Shown here one piece after another: positions 17,152-26,605 of a DNA stretch of 64,000 nucleotides. Both the position numbers and the translations under genes were made by a program. This DNA is from DATAPD01 sp036265385. GTDB lineage: Bacteria; Acidobacteriota; Terriglobia; Terriglobales; Acidobacteriaceae. Numbering within the stretch: position 1 is the first letter of the stretch; each line of letters starts with the position of its first letter. The DNA is taken from positions 62,001 to 126,000 of the forward strand of contig DATAPD010000020.1 of the NCBI GenBank assembly GCA_036265385.1, given 5' to 3'. The notes under the pieces were generated by a model. The model was not told the DNA's origin, made no database searches, and saw only the letters and a list, made by a program, of their open reading frames with translations.

Positions 17152-19098
17152 ATGGCATTTGTGCGTGGCATTTTCCTTGTTCTTGCGCTTGTCTGCTTGC
17201 TTCCCCAATCTCAAGCGGCAGACATGAAATCTTCAAACGTTGTCGTCATCACGATTGACACACTTCGACCGGACCACCTGGGTTGTTACGGTTATAAACA
17301 GATCCGCACGCCAGCGATCGACAGCCTTGCTGCTGAAAGCGTTCTCTTCGAACGTGCTTACACAGTGGTTCCGGTGACACTTCCGTCACACAGCGCCATG
17401 TTCACCGGAACTTATCCTCCATTCAGCGGGATGCACGACTTCAGCGCCAATGTTTTGAATCCTCAGCAACCGACGTTGGCGACTATCCTCAGGCAAAACG
17501 GATACGCGACCGGCGCAGTCGTTGGCTCGGCTGTTCTTGACTCTCGATTCGGCTTGAACCAGGGGTTTGATTTTTATTATGACCACTTTGATTTCAGCCG
17601 CTTACAAGAATCCAATCTTGATGAAATGGAGCGGCCCGGCAATGTGGTTGCCGACGAAACTCTAGCGTGGTTGGCTCAGAACTACCGAAAAAAGTTTTTT
17701 CTGTGGATGCACCTTTATGATCCGCATTTCCCGTATCGCCCGCCGCCACCCTATGACAAACAATACGTGTCACAGCCATACGACGGTGAGATTGCATTTG
17801 CGGATGCACAAGTGGCTCGTGTCCTCGAGTTCCTGAAAGCAAAAGGCCTTTTCTCAAATACGGTGATTGTGCTTGCCGGAGATCACGGAGAAGGATTGGG
17901 TGAGCACGGCGAAAAGACGCATGGCTTTTTCATCTACAACTCCACTCTCCACGTGCCTTTCATGATGCATCTGCCGACGAGGTCTGCGGGACGAGTAACG
18001 ACGCCTGTATCACTTGCTGATCTAATGCCGACGGTACTAGCTGTGCTCCATATACCGGCGCCACCGAAGGTGCAGGGGAAAGACTTAACATCGCTCATTT
18101 CCAATGGGGGCAGTGGCGGCGACCGCTCGCTTTACTCAGAGACATATCTGCCGAGATTGCACTTCAATTGGAGCGAATTAAAAGGAGCGCAGAACGCCAG
18201 CTATCACTTCATCGATGCGCCGCGTCCCGAGCTATATGACTTGAAAAAAGATCCGAAAGAGACGACCAACCTCTTCATCGAAAAGAAAGCGGTCGGTGAG
18301 GAGATGCGAGCTAAGCTTAACAACCTCATTCGTGAATACAGTGCAAACCAGGAACTTGCACAGAAGACTGGCCTCGACCCGGCTCTTATGGAGCGGCTCA
18401 AATCATTGGGGTATGCAGGATTCTCGGGTGGGGGCGATCTTACTGTCAGTAATCGCGATCTGCCAGATCCGAAGGACAGAATTGAACTTTACGAACTCAT
18501 TTCGGAAGCAATGGCGGATGCGCAGCACGGTCGTCTTCAGGAGTCTATTGACAAACTCACAACTGCTCTAAAAGCCGAGCCGAAATCAGTCGCGACTCGT
18601 TATCTTCTCGGTTTGAGCTACTATCGGCTGCACCGATTCGAAGATGCAAAGAGGGAACTGGCTCAGGTCGTTTCCGCCAGTCCCGATTACACTTTGGCAG
18701 TTTTTAACCTTGGATTGGCACAAGCAAGATCAGGCGATCTAGACGGAGCAATCACAAATCTGAAACGAACACTGGAATTGGATGCTACGAATTTTTCAGC
18801 TGCTTTCAATTTGGGTGTCGCGTACCTGCAAAAAAAGCAAATTCAGGAAAGCATCGCTGCGCTTGAGCAGTCGGTGACGATCTATCCTGACTACGCAGAG
18901 GGGCATCGAGCGTTGGGTGAGGTTCTTCTCTACGCGGGCAAGCCTAGCGATGGTATTACGCATCTGCAGCGAGCAGTGAATTTGACACCGGGAGATCCCC
19001 GGGCGCATGCCTCTTTGGGGCAGGCTCTGGCGGCTGTAGGGCGGAGGGCTGAATCCGAGGCTGAAATGCAAAAGGCACAGCAATTAGGTCAAAAGTAA
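17152..19098 (+). CDS. sulfatase-fold (alkaline phosphatase superfamily) protein with TPR tail
   Basis: A 648-aa exported paralogue of its two neighbours. Signal peptide at residues 1-23 (ends QSQA); metal motifs VVITIDTLRPDHLGCYG and LAGDHGEGLGEHGEKTHGFF; then a C-terminal run of five or six TPR repeats from about residue 445 (RYLLGLSYYRLHRFEDAKREL, AVFNLGLAQARSGDLDGAITNL, AAFNLGVAYLQKKQIQESI). The active-site segment reads PVTLPSHSAMFTG: Thr instead of Cys/Ser and His instead of Arg. By family logic this suggests a phosphohydrolase or phosphotransferase, or a sulfatase-fold protein with no sulfatase activity. The next gene starts on its stop codon (TAATG), so the two are translated together. 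Confidence 0.87.
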   Translation: MAFVRGIFLVLALVCLLPQSQAADMKSSNVVVITIDTLRPDHLGCYGYKQIRTPAIDSLAAESVLFERAYTVVPVTLPSHSAMFTGTYPPFSGMHDFSANVLNPQQPTLATILRQNGYATGAVVGSAVLDSRFGLNQGFDFYYDHFDFSRLQESNLDEMERPGNVVADETLAWLAQNYRKKFFLWMHLYDPHFPYRPPPPYDKQYVSQPYDGEIAFADAQVARVLEFLKAKGLFSNTVIVLAGDHGEGLGEHGEKTHGFFIYNSTLHVPFMMHLPTRSAGRVTTPVSLADLMPTVLAVLHIPAPPKVQGKDLTSLISNGGSGGDRSLYSETYLPRLHFNWSELKGAQNASYHFIDAPRPELYDLKKDPKETTNLFIEKKAVGEEMRAKLNNLIREYSANQELAQKTGLDPALMERLKSLGYAGFSGGGDLTVSNRDLPDPKDRIELYELISEAMADAQHGRLQESIDKLTTALKAEPKSVATRYLLGLSYYRLHRFEDAKRELAQVVSASPDYTLAVFNLGLAQARSGDLDGAITNLKRTLELDATNFSAAFNLGVAYLQKKQIQESIAALEQSVTIYPDYAEGHRALGEVLLYAGKPSDGITHLQRAVNLTPGDPRAHASLGQALAAVGRRAESEAEMQKAQQLGQK

Positions 19099-21233
19099 TG
19101 GCGGTATCTCGCCAGATAAGGAAAACTGTCTTCTTTGTGCTAGCGCTGCTGTTGGCGCACGCTGGGGCTCAGTCTTCTTCTCGCGCGAATTCGAATGTAA
19201 TACTGATTACGATTGACACTCTCCGGGCAGATCACGTGGGTTGCTATGGTGAGAAGAATGTAAAGACCCCCACGCTCGATGGACTGGCCCGTGACGGCGT
19301 CGTTTTCGAACGCGCAATCTCTCAAGTTCCATTGACCTGGCCATCTCACGCCGCGATCCTGACTGGTACGTATCCGTTTCAAAATGGGGTCCAAGACTTC
19401 ACGGGACAGCCGTTGGCTGCCCAGTTCCAAACTGTTGCGCAGGCCTTTAAACGTCGCAGATATGCCACGGGAGCGGTGGTCAGCGCCTTTGTTCTCGACC
19501 GGAGTTGGGGGCTGGGCCGCGGCTTCGACTATTACGACGACGCATTCTCCGCTGAAACTTTTCAAAAGAAAGACATCGGTCTAGTGGACAGGCGTGCTGA
19601 CCAGAGTGTCGCGCACGCACTCGCCTGGTTGAAGAAGACGCCAAAGCGTCCATTCTTCTTATGGCTTCACCTCTACGATCCGCACAGCCCTTACGATGCT
19701 CCCGAACCTTTCCGTTCCCAATACAAAGAGCATCCATACGATGGCGAGATCGCTTATGCCGACCATCAGTTAGCTTCCTTGGTGAAATGGCTCAAACAGT
19801 CGAAACTTTACGACTCAAGCTTGATCGTTCTCCTGAGTGATCATGGAGAGTCTTTAGGTGAGCACGGCGAGCAAGAGCACGGATTCTTCATCTACAACTC
19901 GACGGTTCATGTTCCCCTGATCGTGAAACCGCCTGTTGGGCGCGGCATTCAGCTCGGGCGTATCGGAGATCCGGTAGAGACTACTTCGGTGGCACCGACG
20001 CTCATGAGTTTGGCTGGCCCGTCAACTGCAACACCCGACCCTATCGAAAAACAGTTTCAGTCACCCCCGTTGTTTCTCAAATCGATGAAGACAGCAGGGT
20101 CGAAACCCGACTCTGCATATTCGGAAACGTTTTATCCTTTCAGCTCGTTCGGGTGGAATCCGTTGCACTCCGTGCAGACTGCCCGTTATCACTACATCGA
20201 AGCGCCGACGCCAGAGCTTTACGATCTGAGTGTTGATCCGGCAGAGACGAACAACATCGCGCCGGAGCAGACGGCCACAGTGGGCGTTCTTAAGGACAAA
20301 CTTCAGCAGATTCTCAAGGTCAATCCGTTTTCAAACGAGGGTTCTGGTGGAAGTGCGCCCGCTCAGCCGAAACTGAATGCCGATGCCGCTGAAAAGCTTC
20401 GTGCCCTGGGATACATGGCGTATCACTCTCCTGTCAGTGCTGAGGCATTAGCCTCCGGAAAGCTCGCCGACCCTAAGGACAAATTGTGGGAGTTCAATAC
20501 GATTCTGAAGGCAACGGACGCTTTTCAGTCCGGGGACGACGACCAAGCTAAGTCTTTGCTCTCGACTGTCCGAGAGAAGGACACAAACATGTACATCGTT
20601 CCATTCTTGATGGGAGAAACTGCGCTGCGGCGAAAGAACTGGGATGAGGCCGCGAATGAGCTGAAACGGTGTTTGGCACTGAATCCTAGCTTCGACCAGG
20701 CGATGGCCGGGCTTGCCCGGGCCCTCATCAATGATGGGAAGAGCGAGGAAGCTCGCCCCTGGTTAGACAAGGCTTTAAAGATCAATCCACAAAATTATCG
20801 GGTGTGGTACGAGCTCGGCCATCTGGAATCAGAGTCCAATGCCGCAGCAGCGATTCGTGCTTACGAAAAATCAATCGAAATTCAGCCCAACTTTGCACCC
20901 GTGCGACGCGATTTGGGGATGTTGCAGTTCCGCCAACGGAATTATCCCCAGGCCGCCGAACAACTCGGAAAAGCTGCAAACCTCGGAATAAACGAGGCTC
21001 CGCTATTTAATTTTCTGGGAATTTCTTACAGTCGGACTGACCGGCTTCAGAAAGCTGTGGGCATTTACCAACGCGCTCTGAAGTTGGATCCGGATTACGC
21101 GGAAGCCCATCTTAATTTGGGTTTCGCGTATCAGAGATTGGCGCGCCCAGTACAGGCCAAGGAGGAATATGAGGCCGCATGTCGTCTCGACCCGAATCTG
21201 TGCAAACTTGTGCCCGCCAAAGCTGCTAATTAG
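19098..21233 (+). CDS. sulfatase-fold (alkaline phosphatase superfamily) protein with TPR tail
   Basis: Third paralogue, 711 aa. Signal peptide to about residue 24 (ALLLAHAGAQS); metal motifs ILITIDTLRADHVGCYG and LLSDHGESLGEHGEQEHGFF; substrate segment ARYHYIEAPTPELYDLSVDPAET; then a long TPR region from about residue 450 to the end (AGLARALINDGKSEEARPWLDKAL, PLFNFLGISYSRTDRLQKAVGIYQRAL). The nucleophile segment is PLTWPSHAAILTG, again Thr-x-Pro-Ser-His. Translation is coupled to the upstream paralogue by a TAATG overlap. Its 3' end overlaps the convergent TPR gene by 8 bases. Two-gene synteny and shared motifs point to duplication in place. Confidence 0.87.
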   Translation: MAVSRQIRKTVFFVLALLLAHAGAQSSSRANSNVILITIDTLRADHVGCYGEKNVKTPTLDGLARDGVVFERAISQVPLTWPSHAAILTGTYPFQNGVQDFTGQPLAAQFQTVAQAFKRRRYATGAVVSAFVLDRSWGLGRGFDYYDDAFSAETFQKKDIGLVDRRADQSVAHALAWLKKTPKRPFFLWLHLYDPHSPYDAPEPFRSQYKEHPYDGEIAYADHQLASLVKWLKQSKLYDSSLIVLLSDHGESLGEHGEQEHGFFIYNSTVHVPLIVKPPVGRGIQLGRIGDPVETTSVAPTLMSLAGPSTATPDPIEKQFQSPPLFLKSMKTAGSKPDSAYSETFYPFSSFGWNPLHSVQTARYHYIEAPTPELYDLSVDPAETNNIAPEQTATVGVLKDKLQQILKVNPFSNEGSGGSAPAQPKLNADAAEKLRALGYMAYHSPVSAEALASGKLADPKDKLWEFNTILKATDAFQSGDDDQAKSLLSTVREKDTNMYIVPFLMGETALRRKNWDEAANELKRCLALNPSFDQAMAGLARALINDGKSEEARPWLDKALKINPQNYRVWYELGHLESESNAAAAIRAYEKSIEIQPNFAPVRRDLGMLQFRQRNYPQAAEQLGKAANLGINEAPLFNFLGISYSRTDRLQKAVGIYQRALKLDPDYAEAHLNLGFAYQRLARPVQAKEEYEAACRLDPNLCKLVPAKAAN

Positions 21234-22242
21234 GCGCGCCGGAACTTTCCAGGCGTTTCAAGACGTCTCGCGCTCTAGGTGAGAACGGATGATCCGGGAA
21301 TTCTTTTAAGAAAGATTTCAGTTCCACAATTGCGCTGTCGTTTCGCTTTTCCTGCAAAAACAGATTTACGAGGGCTAAATGCGATTGCGCCATTTTGGGA
21401 TCAAGTTCCAGAGATCGCCGAAGAGAGGTTTCTGCATCCTGCGTGTGCCCGATTCGAGCATCTATCGAGCCCTTGAGGAAATTGCCGAAGGCAGAACTGG
21501 GCAATTTGCCGAGACCCTTTTCGACGAAACGTAGAGCATCCTCGAGTTTGTTTTGCAAGAGTTTCACATTAGCGAGATTGAAATAGGCGCTGCCGTCGTT
21601 TGGATTGATGCCAATGACTTTTTCAAACTGCTCTTGGGCATCGTTGAATTGAGACTTTGCCAGATAAAGCGTTCCAAGGTTATTCCTGGCCATGTAGAAC
21701 GTCGGAGCTAGAGAGATCGCTTTTTCATAATGCTGAATCGCTTCCTCCGCGTGCGATTTTTCGTCAGCTTTCTTGCCAGCCTTGAATTCTTTAACAGCAT
21801 CTTTGGGATAGAGTTTTGCAAACTCGGCTTCATTCGTAAGATAGGGACTTTCGCCAGCTACAGACTCTTGAGCGGGTCGGTCAGGTGCGCGAGGGACCAA
21901 GTAGATGTTCACCATCCGCATCGTGGCGGTTTCGATGTCGCTTACAACTGCGATGCTGACCGGCTGAAATCCCTCTTCATTTATCTCGACGTGGTAGATG
22001 TTCCCCGGCAATCCGTTGAAGTAGAACCGGCCCTCCTCATCGGTATAAGACTGCCCGACAGTGATGCCCCGTGCTTTGAGAGTTACTAAGATCGGCTTTG
22101 AGATCAGATTTCCAGGCGTGATACGCACCTGGCCCATGACGGTTGCGCTGGTGGCTTGGGCTTGCAGAAGGCTTGAAACAAGAGGAAGACAGACTGAGAT
22201 GGCTATCAACAAAAGAAAGCGCGCCCGAGCACAAATGGACAT
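21226..22242 (-). CDS. exported TPR protein with N-terminal carboxypeptidase-regulatory-like domain
   Basis: About 338 aa. Signal peptide MSICARARFLLLIAISVCLPLVSSLLQAQ, a beta domain (VMGQVRITPGNLISKPILVTLKARGITVGQSYTDEEGRFYFNGLPGNIYHVEI) of the carboxypeptidase-regulatory type, then a linker and five TPRs (ARNNLGTLYLAKSQFNDAQEQFEKV, AYFNLANVKLLQNKLEDALRFVEKGL and following). ATG 22242 is chosen since GAGGG precedes it at six bases and it opens the signal peptide; an upstream in-frame start would precede this. It sits behind a strong terminator that follows the large receptor gene, so it is expressed by read-through or from its own promoter. It is a likely periplasmic scaffold; partners are unknown. 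Confidence 0.78.
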   Translation of the reverse strand: MSICARARFLLLIAISVCLPLVSSLLQAQATSATVMGQVRITPGNLISKPILVTLKARGITVGQSYTDEEGRFYFNGLPGNIYHVEINEEGFQPVSIAVVSDIETATMRMVNIYLVPRAPDRPAQESVAGESPYLTNEAEFAKLYPKDAVKEFKAGKKADEKSHAEEAIQHYEKAISLAPTFYMARNNLGTLYLAKSQFNDAQEQFEKVIGINPNDGSAYFNLANVKLLQNKLEDALRFVEKGLGKLPSSAFGNFLKGSIDARIGHTQDAETSLRRSLELDPKMAQSHLALVNLFLQEKRNDSAIVELKSFLKEFPDHPFSPRARDVLKRLESSGAPN

Positions 22243-22249
22243 GGTCGCC

Positions 22250-22293
22250 CTCAAATAAAACAAGGGTCTGTGCCCATGCGGGAACAGACCCTT
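22250..22293 (-). terminator. strong intrinsic terminator of the Oar-like receptor
   Basis: On the minus strand a 10-bp perfect stem (AAGGGTCTGT pairs with ACAGACCCTT; plus-strand arms 22262-22271 and 22284-22293) has an inner CCC/GGG stem with an ATGC loop, and is followed by TTGTTTTATTT. It lies 18 bases beyond the receptor stop and its T-run ends about 7 bases before the ATG of the next gene. Confidence 0.8.
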
Positions 22294-22310
22294 AATAAGA
22301 AAGAACTAGC

Positions 22311-25300
22311 CTAGAAGCGGATCTTCAACCCAAATTGCAGATTCCGTGGGTTAAAGGTACCGCCCGCTTGTCCAAAACTGTTTGAGTTGGTGCGGTTGTT
22401 GGTAGCCCCACCTGCTCCTGGCAGCTGGAAGTTCGTGTGGTTCAATATGTTGAATGCTTCCGCACGGAACTGCAAGTTAACCTTCTCCGTGATCTTAATG
22501 TTCTTGAACAGAGAAGTTTCCCAGGAAACGTAACCGGGCCCAACAAATGTGTTCCGGCCTTCGTCTCCTACGCAGCCAAGGCAAGGCGCGGAGAAAAAGC
22601 CGTTTGCACTGGCACCGTTCCCGGTGAAGCGAAATGCGCCTGAGTCACTCCAACCATTTGCCCAGCCATTATGACCGGGATCGTAATTGTTGGCAGCTAC
22701 ATTAGGACGATCGTTGCGGACGCCGTCGAGATTAAAATCACCACCGACGTTCCGGCAGTCACCGGCATCGATGTCTGCCTGTGTGCAAATGGCGCCTGCA
22801 CCGTTGATGACACTCGATGGGTTCAAGTTTGCCCCTCCGTTGCTCTGAGTCCACGGCTCCCAGTGAGCGCCGGTTTGCCACGAGATAATTCCGTTGTATT
22901 GCCACCCGCCCAGGATGTGGCCGATGAAACCGTGCTGATCCTTCATCCAGGGCAGCTCCCAAACATAGTTGGCGACGAGGCGTTGCCGTATATCGAAAAT
23001 GGCATTGCCTCGGTCCAATTGGGGCAACATTACATCGGTTGTGTAACCTTCGCCAGCGCCTGCACCGTTGGAACTGGTAGCGCCGCTGTGCCAGGTCGAA
23101 CCTGCGTCGATCGCGTGACCGTAAGTGTAGTTAAGGTTGAAAGTCATGCCATGGCTGGCCTGTTTCTTCACGGAAAGTTGCAAGGCGTTGTAGTTGGAAT
23201 TTACAACGTTCTGCCAGACGCGAAGAGTACCGAAGTTCGGATTCAAGCGTCCCGCAGGGTTTACAGCTGAGTCGATCTGACTGCAGAGCCTGCGGCCCAA
23301 ATTATCGGTTACGCAAGTTCCCTCCGGCAGACGCTCGCCAGCGACGCGATTGACGTTTTGCGCACGGAACAGCTTGTGTCCAGCGGTTCCGACGTAATTC
23401 GCCTCAATGATCAACTTCGGCATAATTTCGCGTTGAATGCCGAGGTAGTAGTTGTAAACGTATGGATCGCGAATGCCTTCTGGAAAAACAATTCCGGTGA
23501 GCGTCGCGAGATTGGGGTTATTAGCATCCCATCCGGTCAAGTTTCCAACTGCTTGGGCTCCAGTTCCTTGTCCAGGATTAGTGGCTGGTCCTGTGAAGGT
23601 TGGGGTTGCCGTAGGATCCGGCGCGCAACCTCCAGGAGCTCCCGTACATGTGTAAGGCCCGTAGATAACTGTGTTCACATCGCCAGCGAGGAAATTGTTG
23701 GCGTTATTAAAGGAATAGTACGGAAGGTTCCAGCGCGAGTTCGACAGTGGGTTGTAGAGCGTGCCTTCATAGGCAACGCCAAATCCTCCGCGAAGCGCCA
23801 TTTTGGCGTCACCGAAGATATCCCACGCGAATCCCACGCTGGGGCCGAAGTTGTTGTGGTCGCCCTTTCCAAGGGCCTTTGCGGTAGTGAAACCACCAGG
23901 GCCGCAGACGCCTGCTATCTGTGCTTGGGCAATCTCCTCGGGTGTATCGCAATTAGGCAGGCCAGCCGGGGTGTTCGCATCCTTAATCTGTCCTGCTCCA
24001 GTCGAAATGTCATCAATGAAGTTGCTGCCAGGACCTTTGATAAAGGTGGTGACGAGATTGTTAAGTTCATGGTGACGTTGGTAAAGATCGTAGCGCAACC
24101 CGAGATTCAAGGTTAGGTTACGCGTAACCTTCCAGTCATCCTGGAAGTATGCGCCCATCTCCAGATTCCGCCAGTGCCGGAAGTTACTGGCGAGGCGCGC
24201 ACCTCCGCCGTCGATAATTCCTGGATCAACGCCAGCAGATTGTGTGTACGGTGCATCGGCTGCGAAGTACAGGAAATCCGTAAAGTAGTACGACGGTCTT
24301 GCAACGTTGAACTCACTGTTTTCGATATTGCGGCGGAAATCAACCCCGACCTTCAAGTTGTGTTTTCCGTGCGAAATCGAAACCATGTCCGAATAGGAAT
24401 AGATGTTCTCGTGGAAGACTTGGGGATATCCGGAGTAGGATCCAAAACCCATAGATCCGTCATCGAATCGGATATCGGGAACGCCTGGCAAAGCGGTGCT
24501 GACATCGCCGGTGATATTTAAAGCATAGCCAGCTCTCGCTTCGTTCAGCACGGTTGGACTAAATGTGTGAACCCAACTCAATTGGCCATTGGGAGACTTT
24601 GCTAACGTGGGGTTAAGAAACCCCGGTCCGCGGCCGTTGCTATTGCTGGTCGTGTTTGGAAAGCCAAACGAGTCGGGGAACCTGTTCCAGTTCATTGAGT
24701 AGGATATGCGGTCTTTTGCCGTCGGATTGAAATCGATCTTTCCGCCAAGTTCCCAACCGTTCAACAGATTGCCTTCGCCGGTATTGATCTGATTTTGAGA
24801 GCCATTGAGGGCGATCGTATTGTTGAGAATGTTTACTGTACGACGAGCCGTCGCGATGTCACCGCCTGGTGCAATGCTTCCACCTTGGATGCCAGGGATA
24901 GTTCCGCACCCAGCAGCCCCCATATCAGTCTGGTCCTGCGCGGTTACGCCGATGACTGCTGCGATTCGAGAAGAAAACAGAGCGTTCTGACCATCGGCAC
25001 AAAGCCAATTGGAGAAGTTTCCTCCGGTGTAGTCATTCAATGAAGTGATGTTTTCGCCCGACGATGGGTCGAACGGGGCCGGAGTACCGACAACTGTAGG
25101 CGCGAAATCACCGTACAGTAGTGCTGCAGTAGAGTTAGGCAAACCAGCCATCACAGCTTGACGCCACTCGGGCGATTCCACGGTGACAACGCTGGGCGGC
25201 GCAGATTCGCGAAACTTGGTCTTCTGGTAAGACAAGAAGAAAAACAACTTGTCCTTGACGATCGGTCCACCGAACGTTCCGCCAAACTGGTTGAATCGCA

Positions 25301-26120
25301 GTGCTTGGCGTGCTGTACCACTTTGATTGGCGAAAAAGTTGTTCGCGTCAAACCAATCGTTTCGGTTAAACCACCATCCGCTGCCGTGATACTGGTTTGT
25401 TCCCGACTTCGTAACCAGATTTGTGACGGATCCAGCGCTGTTGCCGTACTGAGCGGACATATTCAATGTCAGCTGCTGGAATTCCTGCACTGTATCTTCA
25501 ATGGGCGTCGTTACAACACCGCCGCTCAAGCCCTTGTTAGAAGAACCATTGATCAGGAAGCCGTTGAAGTTTTCACGCAAACCGTTCACGACCGTGTTGG
25601 CGCCGTTTTCCGACATGACACCACGGACGTTAACAGCACCGGGAGCTAGCTGAACGAGGTCATAAACGTTGCGGCCATTCAGGGGCAGGTTTTCAACCTG
25701 ACTAGATGTAACGGTGGAGGCCAGCTTCGAGTCTTCGACGTTAACCTGCGTCGCTTCGCCAGAGACTTCGACAACTTCGCGCGCCTCACCCAGTTGCAAC
25801 TTGAAATCAACGTGCTGGATCGTGCCAGCGTTCAGGGTAAGACTTGTGTTCTGCGACGTCTTGAAGCCTTTCGCGTCGACAATAATCTTGTAAGAACCGA
25901 CCGGAAGTTCCTTGACGGTATAAAGCCCCGCCTGGTTTGTCGTCACTTTTTGAGTGAGGTTCGTTCCGGTGTTGGTCACCGTAACATTGGCATTGGCGAT
26001 CGCTGCGCCGGACGGGTCTGTTACTTCACCCGTAAATTGACCGTTCTGGACTTGCGCAAAAGCGCCCAGAGCGAGCAGCAGCGTGCATAACAGCACGAGG
26101 CAGAACTGCAGTCTCTTCAT
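22311..26120 (-). CDS. Oar-like TonB-dependent outer-membrane receptor with carboxypeptidase-regulatory domain
   Basis: A 1269-aa outer-membrane protein. Signal peptide (residues 1-22, ends GAFA), a carboxypeptidase-regulatory domain at about 25-110 (FTGEVTDPSGAAIANANVTVTN, LYTVKELPVGSYKIIVDAKGF), a plug-like region with VENLPLNGRNVYDLVQLAPG and VTNLVTKSGTNQYHGSGWWFNRNDWFD, then the barrel, ending in a C-terminal Phe (NLQFGLKIRF). Compared with the receptor at 8237 it is longer and has cysteine-containing insertions in the barrel (CVTDNLGRRLC, CLGCVGDEG). AGGTGA precedes ATG 26120. It is followed by a strong terminator and preceded by a 485-base non-coding region with a perfect palindrome. 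The substrate is not evident. Confidence 0.87.
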   Translation of the reverse strand: MKRLQFCLVLLCTLLLALGAFAQVQNGQFTGEVTDPSGAAIANANVTVTNTGTNLTQKVTTNQAGLYTVKELPVGSYKIIVDAKGFKTSQNTSLTLNAGTIQHVDFKLQLGEAREVVEVSGEATQVNVEDSKLASTVTSSQVENLPLNGRNVYDLVQLAPGAVNVRGVMSENGANTVVNGLRENFNGFLINGSSNKGLSGGVVTTPIEDTVQEFQQLTLNMSAQYGNSAGSVTNLVTKSGTNQYHGSGWWFNRNDWFDANNFFANQSGTARQALRFNQFGGTFGGPIVKDKLFFFLSYQKTKFRESAPPSVVTVESPEWRQAVMAGLPNSTAALLYGDFAPTVVGTPAPFDPSSGENITSLNDYTGGNFSNWLCADGQNALFSSRIAAVIGVTAQDQTDMGAAGCGTIPGIQGGSIAPGGDIATARRTVNILNNTIALNGSQNQINTGEGNLLNGWELGGKIDFNPTAKDRISYSMNWNRFPDSFGFPNTTSNSNGRGPGFLNPTLAKSPNGQLSWVHTFSPTVLNEARAGYALNITGDVSTALPGVPDIRFDDGSMGFGSYSGYPQVFHENIYSYSDMVSISHGKHNLKVGVDFRRNIENSEFNVARPSYYFTDFLYFAADAPYTQSAGVDPGIIDGGGARLASNFRHWRNLEMGAYFQDDWKVTRNLTLNLGLRYDLYQRHHELNNLVTTFIKGPGSNFIDDISTGAGQIKDANTPAGLPNCDTPEEIAQAQIAGVCGPGGFTTAKALGKGDHNNFGPSVGFAWDIFGDAKMALRGGFGVAYEGTLYNPLSNSRWNLPYYSFNNANNFLAGDVNTVIYGPYTCTGAPGGCAPDPTATPTFTGPATNPGQGTGAQAVGNLTGWDANNPNLATLTGIVFPEGIRDPYVYNYYLGIQREIMPKLIIEANYVGTAGHKLFRAQNVNRVAGERLPEGTCVTDNLGRRLCSQIDSAVNPAGRLNPNFGTLRVWQNVVNSNYNALQLSVKKQASHGMTFNLNYTYGHAIDAGSTWHSGATSSNGAGAGEGYTTDVMLPQLDRGNAIFDIRQRLVANYVWELPWMKDQHGFIGHILGGWQYNGIISWQTGAHWEPWTQSNGGANLNPSSVINGAGAICTQADIDAGDCRNVGGDFNLDGVRNDRPNVAANNYDPGHNGWANGWSDSGAFRFTGNGASANGFFSAPCLGCVGDEGRNTFVGPGYVSWETSLFKNIKITEKVNLQFRAEAFNILNHTNFQLPGAGGATNNRTNSNSFGQAGGTFNPRNLQFGLKIRF

Positions 26121-26605
26121 TCACCTACCCCCTGAAGCATTTGGGATTTTTCTTTGTGCACGGAAAAGTTTGTTGCCTTTACGGCTCTTTCGCTGTCACA
26201 ACGTCGACGTGACAGTCGTCACTCATTGATGTGAAGTGCGGAGCATTGTGCGCTCCAGCACTTATCTTGTCAAGCTATCTTGCTGATTCTCCTACTGCTT
26301 GACCAAGTTTCGCCGCTCCACAGAAGGCGCCGAGCTCGATCCCCACATGCGAACAAAACTGATTAACACTGGCGCATTTCCGTGGCCAAATGGGATATTG
26401 TGCAGATTCAACAGCTTAGGTTGTTGTAACGGATGAAGTTCTATGAAGAACCGGAGGTCTGACCGTGATCGCTATCCAAGTTTTGGAAGTTCGTCACACA
26501 AGAATGGTTCATGCCTCACGATCTCGAGTGACAAGCCTTTTTCTGAGCTCTTGTGTGCCGTCGAGTGTTTCCAAGAGGTGGTTAGCTGAGAAGTCTCGCA
26601 ACGGA
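26121..26605. other. 485-base non-coding region upstream of the second Oar-like receptor
   Basis: It contains the leftward promoter of the receptor and the 3' end of the CRTAC1-like gene. The only clear structure is the palindrome at 26193-26215. No coding frame with credible composition was seen. Confidence 0.5.
26193..26215. promoter_or_regulatory. perfect interrupted palindrome upstream of receptor gene
   Basis: CTGTCAC (26193-26199) and GTGACAG (26209-26215) are perfect inverted copies with nine bases between. The site lies about 75-95 bases before the receptor ATG at 26120, a position expected for an operator. The half-sites are turned the opposite way from the TTGTGA-N6-TCACAA boxes of the cytochrome region, so a different regulator is implied. 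Confidence 0.4.

Noticed and set aside
22671..24116. Long rightward frames opposite the second receptor gene (199 and 252 codons)
   Set aside because: They are complementary to a clear barrel-coding sequence with proper start, signal peptide and C-terminal Phe; long antisense frames are expected in such G+C-rich third positions.
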